Below are positions 14,481 to 21,317 of a DNA stretch of 23,016 bases, piece after piece. A program made the translations under genes and the position numbers. The notes below the pieces were generated by a model that was given only the letters and a program-made list of their open reading frames with translations, was not told the origin of the DNA and ran no database searches. The stretch's first letter is position 1, and every line of letters starts with the position of its first letter. Source of the stretch: G039029935 sp039029935 (lineage in GTDB: Bacteria; Chloroflexota; Anaerolineae; Caldilineales; Caldilineaceae); the NCBI GenBank assembly GCA_039029935.1, contig JBCCFC010000033.1, forward strand, positions 1 to 23,016. Direction: 5' to 3'.

Positions 14481-15920
14481 CTACTCGCATAATTTCCACA
14501 AAAACTGCGACTCTTGCCGCATTACCAACCACTCATTTGTACCTACGTCCACAGGCACATCTACAGGATACACGTTTAACTGAAAATTTGCTGCGCCGGG
14601 CATCCCTAGTTTCACCCAGCGGTTGATGTTTGTCATCAGTCGCTCTTCGGCTACGCGGCTGCCATAGATATAGAGATAATTATCACGTGCAATCACCAAC
14701 GATTCGCCCACGCGATCCCATAGCCCAAAATAAACTTCGGAGCCAGTTGATTTCTTAAAGGGTTGAAACCAAGGTTCGGTGATGCTTAAAAAGGAACCAA
14801 ATCCAGCGGTCTGCCATGTATATCCATCCAAATCCGCCCCACCCCACCAGAAACGACGGCGCGCGACCAGCTTGTGACGCAGCTTTTTCCATTCTGGCAA
14901 ATCTTCAAACACCAGTGGGTCCAACTTTGACATGCCATGTTTGCCTGTGACAGGGACAAACTTGGCGGTTGAGGAGAGAACCGACTCAAAGTGATCATCT
15001 ACTTTGCGGAGAATAAAGAGGTGATCGCCACCTGCACGGTTGCGGAGGATAATCAGCAGCAGACCATGCTCCTTAATTTGTGTATAAAATGAGCGATGGA
15101 GATCATGGCTCGCTGCAGCAAAAATGGCGCGATCATAAGGCCCTCCTTCGGGATAGCCCAACCCACCGTCAGCCTCAATGATGTGGACATTCTCCAGTCC
15201 TAGCTCTTCGATATTGGCTCTGGCCTGTTGCGCCACTTCAGGGAGTATCTCAATGCTATAGACCTCACCAGGCATATCGGCGGGAACGCTATCACCATTC
15301 TCATCTGCCCGTATCTCATGGCTGACCAGATGCCCAATCAACGCCGCATTCCAGCCGCTGCCCGCACCCAACTCAAAGACTCGATGACCGGGGCGAAGCT
15401 CTAACAAATCCAACATATGCAATACAAATATTGGCATAGAAATAGTGGAAGGAACCGCATCATCATCATCACCGGACAAAATCAACGTTGTGTCATCATA
15501 GATGGCGTCCAAATGCTCAATTAAGTTATCATCATGAACTTCATGCCATTCTTCTTGACGCCAGCGACGATAGCGTTTGACAAAGCGATGGCGTGGCCTT
15601 GCCCAAAACGCCCGCAGTGCTGCGTCACTAATCGGTCGGTGACGATAGAGTTGTTTGGCATGATTGGCTAGCCGCTCCATATATGCTTGAATATAGTCAT
15701 CAACAGTATATTCCTGTGGTTTATTCTTCGATGCTTGCTCAGGCGTCATCTCTGTTTGTTGTGTCGAATCGGATGCCATATCAGGCGATGGCACGCCCTC
15801 ATGCGGTTGTGACTCAGCCTCCGGTTGAGATTCTGGCTGAGGATGCAAATCTACATCCGTCTGAGCATCGGCGTCCGCTTCACTGACCATTGGTTCCGGC
15901 CTAGATGTCTGTTCATTCAT
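14481..15920 (-). CDS. PCMT-like (protein-L-isoaspartate methyltransferase fold) protein with N- and C-terminal extensions
   Basis: ATG 15920 is chosen: AAGGA lies seven bases upstream, while the longer frame starts at a TTG without such a site. The 479-residue protein has a disordered acidic, Gln/Pro-rich tail (1-70) and a helical segment with Arg-rich HRFVKRYRRWRQEEW (111-125). The PCMT-like core follows: STISMPIFVLHMLDLL, the SAM loop ELGAGSGWNAAL (183-194), SIEILPEVAQQARANI and ADGGLGYPEGGPYDRAIF. PCMTs methylate isoaspartyl residues to start protein repair and are usually about 210 residues. Here about 170 further residues (310-479) match nothing I know. DDDDAV precedes the STIS motif, where typical PCMTs have the substrate loop. 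Enzyme family likely; isoaspartate repair uncertain. Confidence 0.8.
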   Translation of the reverse strand: MNEQTSRPEPMVSEADADAQTDVDLHPQPESQPEAESQPHEGVPSPDMASDSTQQTEMTPEQASKNKPQEYTVDDYIQAYMERLANHAKQLYRHRPISDAALRAFWARPRHRFVKRYRRWRQEEWHEVHDDNLIEHLDAIYDDTTLILSGDDDDAVPSTISMPIFVLHMLDLLELRPGHRVFELGAGSGWNAALIGHLVSHEIRADENGDSVPADMPGEVYSIEILPEVAQQARANIEELGLENVHIIEADGGLGYPEGGPYDRAIFAAASHDLHRSFYTQIKEHGLLLIILRNRAGGDHLFILRKVDDHFESVLSSTAKFVPVTGKHGMSKLDPLVFEDLPEWKKLRHKLVARRRFWWGGADLDGYTWQTAGFGSFLSITEPWFQPFKKSTGSEVYFGLWDRVGESLVIARDNYLYIYGSRVAEERLMTNINRWVKLGMPGAANFQLNVYPVDVPVDVGTNEWLVMRQESQFLWKLCE

Positions 15921-15965
15921 GGCTATATCCTTGGTTTGGCGAGATAGTAACAAATGTGATGACTT

Positions 15966-15994
15966 AATCTAGCATCGTATAATAAAAAAGTCAA
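15966..15994 (-). promoter_or_regulatory. Promoter of the PCMT-like gene
   Basis: The minus strand reads TTGACT (15989-15994), a 17-nt spacer and TAGATT (15966-15971). Transcription would start near 15959, about 40 nt upstream of ATG 15920. Confidence 0.55.
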
Positions 15995-16027
15995 GTATTT
16001 GATATTTCCTACATATTTTTCCAACGC

Positions 16028-16056
16028 TTGACGATCCACTAGCAGCATGATACTAT
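16028..16056 (+). promoter_or_regulatory. Promoter of the DUF2961-PhyH operon
   Basis: TTGACG (16028-16033), a 17-nt spacer and TACTAT (16051-16056). The -10 box overlaps the ATG at 16055, so that ATG would not be transcribed. The first usable start is then ATG 16103, which has its own ribosome-binding site. Confidence 0.6.
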
Positions 16057-16102
16057 GACCCACAACGATTTGACAATGGCTTTAGCAGAGGAGACTATAC
16101 CA

Positions 16103-17527
16103 ATGAATCTATCACACCAAACCATGCAAGACCCGGCCATGCCCATGATTCAACTACCGATGAAGTTTAAATCGCGGCGGACCAACACAGCCACTGTCCC
16201 TAGAACAGACCTTGAACCTTATTATGTCGATATCTTTGACATGGAAGGGTGTGGGTGCATCCGCCACATTTGGTTTCTCTTTGCCGAAGGTCGACGCATC
16301 GAGATCACGGTTGATGGAGCGGAAACGCCACAGGTCAACATGCCGCTCAAACCCTTCTTTGGCATCATGCACGACTGGACGCCTTACTATGTAGACAACG
16401 CTGCCTACACTGTCATGCCCAACTATGAGACACCAGGTATGCCGGGCAACCCTGGCTACAACCTCTGGCTACCCATCCCCTTTAGCCGGTCGTGCCGCAT
16501 TCGGCTCTATGTGGATAGCCCACCGGATGGCCGCACGGCAGGCTTGCACGGTAGCGTCTGCACGATGGTCGATTGGCATGAGTATGAGGACGATGCGTTG
16601 TTGACGCCCTTCCGCTTTCATGCCGAGCATCACCGCTATATGCCTGCCCCACCGCGTAACAGTGCCTATCAGATGGCCGATGTTGATGGCACGGGCTTTA
16701 TGGCAGGCATTGTCCTTGGTTCGCGGCAGCGCAACTATACGGACATGATCTACCACACAGGTGGTATGTCCATCCTGATTGATGGTGAGAACGATCCCAA
16801 TGTGATTCGTGGGACAAATATGGAGGACGACTTTGGCTTCTCGTGGGGATTCCACATCCACCAATCTCGCTGGCACGGCTCACCTTACCACAAATGGAGT
16901 AGTCGCTGCGATCAAGATGGCGTCATTTACCGCTTCTTTGGTCCCGACCCCATCGCCTTTGAATCGTCAATTTCGTTCCAGTGCGGCTCGCGTGATGATG
17001 AGATTGAAACCGTCGCCTACTACTACCGTATCCCAGACACGGAAGCGGCTCCCGTTGCGACGCCAGATGAATGGCTGGTGACGGGCTTCTATGAAAATGG
17101 CGATGATTGGGACGCATTCAACGCAACCGAAGATGTCGAGTCTATTCCGCTTGACCAGTGGGTCACCCATTTTGTGGACCAAGAACACTTCATCCGCACG
17201 GTTCCCGCCAACCGAGGTTGGCTTGACCTGCGCTTCTCTGGCATTGACCCCGACTTACATGCGGGTCATTTCACCAACCGCGCCATGTATGCGGGCAGTA
17301 CATTTGATTGTGACGAGGCGCAGGAGGCTGTGTTGCGTGTTTCGTATGATGATTGGTTCATTCTGTGGGTCAACGGCGAGAAGATAACGACGTTGCAAAG
17401 CGAAGGCCAGTTTGAGACAGTGCGCATTCCGATTCAGTTAAAGAAAGGTCGAAACGAATTTTTGCTCAAATCAAATAATTTGGGGCATGTATGGAATGCT
17501 TGGGTGGTAAATATTGCGATTGAGTAG
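16103..17527 (+). CDS. DUF2961 family protein (GH172-like), with C-terminal beta-sandwich
   Basis: ATG 16103 is chosen over 16055: GAGGAG (16088-16093) is nine bases upstream and a promoter -10 box overlaps the earlier ATG. The 474-residue protein shows DUF2961 features: DMEGCGCIRHIWF (46-58), the DGAETPQVNMPLKPFFG strand, IRGTNMEDDFGFSWGF (235-250) and YRFFGPDPIAF. DUF2961 proteins founded glycoside hydrolase family GH172 (fructofuranose and arabinofuranose links). Residues about 315-474 form a second beta-rich domain (WFILWVNGEKI...) like ligand-binding sandwiches. No signal peptide is seen, so it appears cytoplasmic. The segment after DPIAF reads QCGSRDDE, where many relatives carry an acidic residue, so activity may differ. 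It shares an operon with the PhyH gene 43 bp downstream. Confidence 0.82.
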   Translation: MNLSHQTMQDPAMPMIQLPMKFKSRRTNTATVPRTDLEPYYVDIFDMEGCGCIRHIWFLFAEGRRIEITVDGAETPQVNMPLKPFFGIMHDWTPYYVDNAAYTVMPNYETPGMPGNPGYNLWLPIPFSRSCRIRLYVDSPPDGRTAGLHGSVCTMVDWHEYEDDALLTPFRFHAEHHRYMPAPPRNSAYQMADVDGTGFMAGIVLGSRQRNYTDMIYHTGGMSILIDGENDPNVIRGTNMEDDFGFSWGFHIHQSRWHGSPYHKWSSRCDQDGVIYRFFGPDPIAFESSISFQCGSRDDEIETVAYYYRIPDTEAAPVATPDEWLVTGFYENGDDWDAFNATEDVESIPLDQWVTHFVDQEHFIRTVPANRGWLDLRFSGIDPDLHAGHFTNRAMYAGSTFDCDEAQEAVLRVSYDDWFILWVNGEKITTLQSEGQFETVRIPIQLKKGRNEFLLKSNNLGHVWNAWVVNIAIE

Positions 17528-17570
17528 AGATTTCTGACGGTTTTGAATAGATACGAAGGAGAAACAGTAC

Positions 17571-18413
17571 ATGAGTAATCTTGAACTACAACAATATCTT
17601 TTTGATTTAAATGGCTATTTGGTTATCGAAAATGCTTTAACGCCAGAAGAGGTGGCAACCCTAAACCAATTGATCGACGACCAAAACTTACCTGCACCGG
17701 AGAAGTCGCCACGCTTTGGCAGCGCACCAACACTGCAAGCATCGCTGTTGAACCATCAGAATAGTGGTGATGCACAGAGGCCCGTTGGCTCTGGTTTTCT
17801 CAATTGGGGTAAACCATTCTGCGATCTCTTGGATCACCCATCCATTATGCCCGTTCTACGTTTCCGGTTGGGTGATGCGTTTCGGCTGGATCGGCTTTAT
17901 GGCATGTATATGCATCAAGGGATGCGCTACAGTGGTTTGCATTCTGACTACGGTGCATCGGCACCCAATTCTGGTGCAAAGTCCGGTGAATATTATGCAT
18001 TCCGCACCAACCAGGTGCATGAAGGGTTCATCGTGGTTGCATGGGCGTTGGCGGATGCGGGACCAGAGCATGGTGGTTTTTGCTGCATCCCAGGTAGCCA
18101 CAAGAGCAATTACAAAATACCGCAAGTCATCCAAAAGGCACATGAATCATCACCACATGTCATCATTCCCGAAATGCCCGCAGGCTCGGTGATTCTCTTT
18201 AGCGAAGCCCTGACACATGGCACAGCCCCTTGGACCGCTGCACATGAACGACGTACATTGTTGTACAAATACTGTGTCTCGCACATGGTCTGGACATCCA
18301 AACGCGTCGAGATGCCGACGGAGGTTGAACTGACACCCCGCCAGCAAATTCTCCTGCGTGAGCCAGGGGATCCGTTACGGCACTTCCCGTCTCTGTTCAA
18401 AGAGGCGGCTTAA
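17571..18413 (+). CDS. Phytanoyl-CoA dioxygenase (PhyH) family oxygenase
   Basis: This 280-residue Fe(II)/2-oxoglutarate oxygenase of the PhyH type would hydroxylate a small organic substrate using oxygen and 2-oxoglutarate. The iron ligands are visible: His124 and Asp126 in GLHSDYG, and His216 in THGTAPW. Arg227/228 are probable 2-oxoglutarate anchors. The N-terminus (FDLNGYLVIENALTPEEV) is typical for the family. AAGGAG lies about ten bases before ATG 17571. The gene follows the DUF2961 gene by 43 bp and is likely cotranscribed; together they suggest uptake-derived sugar or natural-product processing. The substrate is unknown. Confidence 0.9.
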   Translation: MSNLELQQYLFDLNGYLVIENALTPEEVATLNQLIDDQNLPAPEKSPRFGSAPTLQASLLNHQNSGDAQRPVGSGFLNWGKPFCDLLDHPSIMPVLRFRLGDAFRLDRLYGMYMHQGMRYSGLHSDYGASAPNSGAKSGEYYAFRTNQVHEGFIVVAWALADAGPEHGGFCCIPGSHKSNYKIPQVIQKAHESSPHVIIPEMPAGSVILFSEALTHGTAPWTAAHERRTLLYKYCVSHMVWTSKRVEMPTEVELTPRQQILLREPGDPLRHFPSLFKEAA

Positions 18414-18452
18414 GTATAAGATCATGGGGCATCGGTAGGTAATATTTATCTT

Positions 18453-18612
18453 GTTCAGTTAGGAATAGCGATTATTTAACATACACACGTTCAGTCAGCA
18501 CGCGCCGTGCGGGTCTGCTCCAAATAGGTACGTTATTTAATTGCCATTCCTTAGCATACCTCGTGCAGATCAGACCCGTAGGTCCAATCCGCACGAGGTG
18601 TGCTAACTGAAC
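18453..18612. repeat. 160-bp MITE-like element with nested inverted repeats
   Basis: The ends are a perfect 10-bp inverted repeat: GTTCAGTTAG (18453-18462) and CTAACTGAAC (18603-18612). A second GTTCAGTCAGCAC (18489-18501) also matches the right end. Inside, 18551-18566 pairs with 18591-18606 over 16 bp with one G-U. GGAATAGCGATTATTTAAC (18462-18480) pairs imperfectly with 18531-18550. No reading frame and no clear target-site duplication. The middle (18502-18550) recurs at 20690-20738. It lies between the convergent PhyH and EF-hand genes. Confidence 0.75.
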
Positions 18613-18637
18613 GGGGATTTGTTACTCTAAACAAGAC

Positions 18638-19192
18638 CTATGCCAATGGGCCATAAAATCCCTTACTAGGTGATGCTTGATCGTCCCCTGTGAAAAAGTG
18701 CCAATGGTGATCCGCAAATTCATCTTTTGAGAGACAGCCATCATGGTCGGTATCCAGTGCCACAAAAACCTCGTTGGCCTCGGATGGTTTAACACCTGCG
18801 GCCTGCAAAAACATGCGGTGTTCATCGGCCGATATCTGACCGTCACCATCAAAATCAAAGGCTTGAAACAAGGCGTCGCTATGCTGTTTGGAGGATTCAA
18901 GGACGGCTGGTTCACTGCTGCGTGCAACCAGCGCAGCCATCATCCCCAGATGCTCCTCCAATGTCACCTTACCATCACCATCGCTGTCGGCTGGCAACCA
19001 GAAGAATTGCCATACATCGTTGTGAACCTGCTTCATGTGCGCATAACGTGGGGAGTCCTCTGTCCATCCCGCCAACTGTGCGACATTTTGTGTGTACTGC
19101 TCATAGTCAGCCAGTTCCACATAGCCATTCTTGTTAATATCACGTAAATTAAAATGTTTGGTAAACTTTTTGGTTTGAAAATCGCTTAACAT
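18638..19192 (-). CDS. Four-EF-hand calcium-binding protein (calerythrin/SCP-like), paralog 1
   Basis: ATG 19192 is chosen: GGAGGAG (19199-19205) lies six bases upstream, and a promoter -10 box sits just above the in-frame ATG at 19207. The 184-residue protein has four EF-hand loops: D18-D29 (DINKNGYVELAD), D69-E80 (DSDGDGKVTLEE), D113-E124 (DFDGDGQISADE) and D147-E158 (DTDHDGCLSKDE). All keep the main calcium ligands. The arrangement matches bacterial calerythrin and sarcoplasmic calcium-binding proteins, which buffer or sense calcium. There is no signal peptide, so it is cytosolic. It is a clear paralog of the protein at 20084-20629 (MLSDFQTKKFTKHF against MLTDLQTRKFTRMF, and a shared FFT...SP...G tail). 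A cupin gene lies between them. Confidence 0.92.
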   Translation of the reverse strand: MLSDFQTKKFTKHFNLRDINKNGYVELADYEQYTQNVAQLAGWTEDSPRYAHMKQVHNDVWQFFWLPADSDGDGKVTLEEHLGMMAALVARSSEPAVLESSKQHSDALFQAFDFDGDGQISADEHRMFLQAAGVKPSEANEVFVALDTDHDGCLSKDEFADHHWHFFTGDDQASPSKGFYGPLA

Positions 19193-19210
19193 CGACTGCT
19201 CCTCCATTAT

Positions 19211-19239
19211 GATATAGCTGGACGATCCGCAATGGTCAA
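19211..19239 (-). promoter_or_regulatory. Promoter of EF-hand paralog 1
   Basis: The minus strand reads TTGACC (19234-19239), a 17-nt spacer and TATATC (19211-19216). The start point would be near 19204, right at the GGAGGAG ribosome-binding site, giving a very short leader to ATG 19192. Confidence 0.6.
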
Positions 19240-19316
19240 TGTACTATTTCTTGTTGATGCCAATGTTGATTGTGGTGTTTAGATCGCTGGTTCAAAAGAA
19301 GTTACTTGATAAAAAA

Positions 19317-19395
19317 GGATAGTATCGCAGGTCGGCTACCTGCGTCACAGATTGGTTATCTGTGATACTGGTTTTTACTTTCCTATTCAATAAAA
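19317..19395 (+). repeat. Cloverleaf-type dispersed repeat, copy 1
   Basis: This 79-bp element folds into a closing stem AGTAT/ATACT (19321-19325, 19365-19369), arm 1 GCAGGT/ACCTGC (19327-19332, 19338-19343) and arm 2 CACAGAT/ATCTGTG (19346-19352, 19358-19364), followed by a conserved tail ending TTCAATAAAA. It matches copy 2 (19895-19973), of the same length, at about 66 of 79 positions by eye. It lies upstream of EF-hand paralog 1, in a 297-bp stretch that otherwise holds only that gene's promoter and the hairpin at 19444-19486. Confidence 0.85.
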
Positions 19396-19443
19396 AAGAC
19401 GGGGATATGCACATCTAAGTTCCAACCTTATGGATAGTATTGA

Positions 19444-19486
19444 ACAGGTTGTCTATTTGTTGCCGTCTACCAGATAGACAACCTGT
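19444..19486. repeat. 13-bp inverted repeat at the end of the cupin gene
   Basis: ACAGGTTGTCTAT (19444-19456) and its exact complement ATAGACAACCTGT (19474-19486) flank a 17-nt loop, 3 bp beyond the cupin stop codon. The position suits a transcript end, but no T-run follows on the minus strand. The preceding GGATAGTAT (19432) also begins the cloverleaf repeat next door, so this may be a diverged relative. Confidence 0.7.
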
Positions 19487-19489
19487 ACG

Positions 19490-19858
19490 TTAGCCTTTCC
19501 CGTTTTTCAACTCGATACGATATGCTTGGTATGGTTTTGTGTCAATATTTTCAACACTATGCAGTCCTTCGGCGTCCATCCAGCGAGGCTTTTTCGGTGT
19601 GTAATCCATGTCAGGCTCGCTTTCAAACGCAAGCTCGCCATCCTCACCGTAATATCGAATGCGAGCAGGACCATCCGTAATCATCACACTGACCCAGCGA
19701 TGGGTATGGGGCGGCTCGCGATGACCCGGTGGGATGACAACACGGGCAACCCGTACTTGTTCGTTCTCTAGCAGAATTTCGTGAGAATCAGGGGCTGCAA
19801 TCTTAGCATCCAGTTCATCCGACCAAGGCCATTCGCGTTCATTGTGCTTACCGCTCAT
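19490..19858 (-). CDS. Small cupin-like protein
   Basis: ATG 19858 is chosen because AAGGAG lies five bases upstream; the longer frame to 19936 only reads through a dispersed repeat. The 122-residue protein looks like a single-domain cupin: VARVVIPPGHREPPHTHRWVSVMITDG (39-63) carries His51 and His53 as candidate metal ligands, and GLHSVENID (98-106) gives a later His100. Single cupins bind a metal and serve as isomerases, oxygenases or sensors; this one cannot be assigned. It lies between two EF-hand paralogs on the same strand, but the 297-bp gap to paralog 1, which has its own promoter, argues against a simple operon. Confidence 0.78.
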   Translation of the reverse strand: MSGKHNEREWPWSDELDAKIAAPDSHEILLENEQVRVARVVIPPGHREPPHTHRWVSVMITDGPARIRYYGEDGELAFESEPDMDYTPKKPRWMDAEGLHSVENIDTKPYQAYRIELKNGKG

Positions 19859-19894
19859 AACAACTCCTTTTATAAATATGGTTTTCTGGATAAA

Positions 19895-19973
19895 GGAAAG
19901 TATCATAGGTTGGCTACCTGCGTCACAGATTACCAATCTGTCTTGCTGGTTTCTACTTTCCTGTTCAATAAAA
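19895..19973 (+). repeat. Cloverleaf-type dispersed repeat, copy 2
   Basis: This 79-bp element is collinear with copy 1 over its full length. Arm 1 is weaker (AGGT/ACCT). Arm 2 keeps ACAGAT/ATCTGT but its loop reads TACCA instead of TGGTT. It lies between the cupin ribosome-binding site and a possible cupin promoter, so it may be part of that gene's leader RNA. Confidence 0.85.
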
Positions 19974-19998
19974 TAGCATAGGTTTACACAATATTCAA
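19970..19998 (-). promoter_or_regulatory. Possible promoter of the cupin gene
   Basis: The minus strand reads TTGAAT (19993-19998), a 17-nt spacer and TATTTT (19970-19975). It would place the whole of repeat copy 2 in the 5' leader of the cupin mRNA. Confidence 0.35.
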
Positions 19999-20083
19999 AG
20001 TTATTTGAAACGCCAGCCCTGAAGTGAATAGTCGTTCCCGTGTAGTGGGTATCAACACCGATGACCGACCTATGGCTCTCCCT

Positions 20084-20629
20084 TTAATAGGCCCCTAATA
20101 ACCAATTCCCCGGTGAATCAGGCTCGTTGCTCGTAAAGAATTCTTTGACAGCCTGTGTTAGCTCATCCCGTGTTAGGTAACCATCTTGGTCACGATCAAG
20201 ACGATTAAACGTCTCTCTTGCCTCATCCTCCGAGATATTGAATGCGACAAGATTCCCAATATACCCCGATACGTCAAGCTTACCATCGCCATTTGTGTCT
20301 GATAATGTGAGCATTGTCTCTGTCATACCCATCAACAGACTGTTCATAGCCTCTTCATCTTGAATGAAGAAATCATACCCTTCGAGAAACTCGTTAAGAG
20401 TCACTCGGTTATCAAGGTCTTTATCGGCAATGCCACAGACAAATTGCCATATTCCCATTTGACCTTGATAGAGTTGATGATATTCGTCTGAATCTTCTGC
20501 AACGCCATACAACTCTTTTAAATTCTGAACTGCTTGCAAATAATCCACTTCCTCAACAAATCCATTGCCATCTACATCAAACATATGAAACATTCTTGTG
20601 AATTTGCGCGTCTGAAGGTCTGTTAACAT
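20084..20629 (-). CDS. Four-EF-hand calcium-binding protein (calerythrin/SCP-like), paralog 2
   Basis: ATG 20629 is chosen: AAGGGG lies seven bases upstream and the protein then begins MLTDLQTRKFTRMF, matching paralog 1. The longer frame upstream only translates a repeat. The 181-residue protein has EF loops at D18-D29 (DVDGNGFVEEVD), D69-E80 (DKDLDNRVTLNE), 111-122 (DTNGDGKLDVSG) and D145-E156 (DRDQDGYLTRDE). Loop 3 has Gly at position 12 instead of the bidentate Glu, so that site is probably weak or silent; loop 2 has Asn where Gly6 is usual. No signal peptide. It likely acts as a cytosolic calcium buffer or sensor. Codon-level divergence from paralog 1 suggests an old duplication. Confidence 0.92.
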   Translation of the reverse strand: MLTDLQTRKFTRMFHMFDVDGNGFVEEVDYLQAVQNLKELYGVAEDSDEYHQLYQGQMGIWQFVCGIADKDLDNRVTLNEFLEGYDFFIQDEEAMNSLLMGMTETMLTLSDTNGDGKLDVSGYIGNLVAFNISEDEARETFNRLDRDQDGYLTRDELTQAVKEFFTSNEPDSPGNWLLGAY

Positions 20630-20927
20630 GTCATATCCCCTTGAAAATAAGGACTGGCAATTTTTTAACTTAAATCCGTTTCGTGAGCCTGCCTTGTGCG
20701 GGTCTGCCCAAATGGACAAGTTATTCCATGCCCAATCCTATACGTTAAAATAACTAAGAAGCCATGAAGTGTAAGACTGCGGTGTTTTGTATAAACGTCG
20801 ATTAAACGGGATGGGTTTCGGTAAAATTTTATCAATTACAACGATGCATTAGCTTTGCATTTTTAGAAGTCTATCGTTTATTCTATAGTTTATCAATCAT
20901 GATATTGCTATGCTGTTAGGAGGATAC
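20630..20927. other. Divergent intergenic region between EF-hand paralog 2 and the GFA gene
   Basis: This 298-bp stretch holds the leader of EF-hand paralog 2 with a partial dispersed repeat, and the ribosome-binding site of the GFA gene (AGGAGG just before 20928). The rest (20745-20900) is AT-rich. A small ATGCA/TGCAT hairpin followed by T's lies near 20842-20862. No clear promoter boxes and no gene were seen. Confidence 0.45.
20690..20738. repeat. Partial copy of the 18453-18612 element
   Basis: The sequence GTGCGGGTCTGC-CCAAAT-GGAC-A-GTTATT...CC matches 18502-18550 over about 49 bp with small gaps, roughly three quarters identical by eye. The terminal GTTCAGTTAG repeats are not present here. 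It sits upstream of the ribosome-binding site of EF-hand paralog 2. Confidence 0.65.
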
Positions 20928-21308
20928 ATGCACAAAGGATCATGTCTTTGTGGGGCAGTTAGTTTTGAAGTCACAGGGCCGCAGCCTCAGCCGAACGCCT
21001 GTCATTGTTCACAATGTCGCAAACAGTCGGGACATTACTGGGCGTCCGTTGACGTGCCACAAGATACTGTGACCATTCATGGCTCGGATAATCTGACGTG
21101 GTTCCATGCATCCGAAAAGGTACGACGGGGGTTTTGCGCTACATGCGGTTCCTTCCTCTTTTGGGACCCAATCGAAAAAGAAGAAATCGCCATTGCTATG
21201 GGTGCAATTGACCAGCCGACAGACACCGCACTCAAGATGCATATTTTTGTGGCGGACAAGGGCGACTATTATGAGATTGGGGATGGCTTGCCCCAGAATC
21301 AGCAGTAA
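20928..21308 (+). CDS. GFA/CENP-V domain zinc protein
   Basis: ATG 20928 is chosen because TTAGGAGG lies just upstream; the frame also opens six codons earlier without such a site. The 126-residue protein has the GFA-domain zinc ligands: Cys6 and Cys8 (SCLCGAV), Cys25, Cys27 and Cys30 (CHCSQCRKQSG), and Cys70 and Cys73 (FCATCGSFLFW). The family is named for glutathione-dependent formaldehyde-activating enzyme; most members have unproven activity in S-hydroxymethylglutathione or other thiol-adduct chemistry. It is the first gene of a pair with the GNAT gene, 9 bp downstream. Cytosolic, typical length. Confidence 0.92.
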   Translation: MHKGSCLCGAVSFEVTGPQPQPNACHCSQCRKQSGHYWASVDVPQDTVTIHGSDNLTWFHASEKVRRGFCATCGSFLFWDPIEKEEIAIAMGAIDQPTDTALKMHIFVADKGDYYEIGDGLPQNQQ

Positions 21309-21317
21309 GGGGAGTGA

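Noticed and set aside
16055..16102. Upstream ATG and 16 extra codons for the DUF2961 gene
   Set aside because: No ribosome-binding site, and the ATG lies in the -10 box of the likely promoter; 16103 has a good site.
19859..19936. 26-residue N-terminal extension of the cupin
   Set aside because: It reads through cloverleaf repeat copy 2 and lacks a ribosome-binding site; AAGGAG marks 19858.
20630..20719. 30-residue N-terminal extension of EF-hand paralog 2
   Set aside because: It translates part of a dispersed repeat; the ribosome-binding site and alignment with paralog 1 place the start at 20629.
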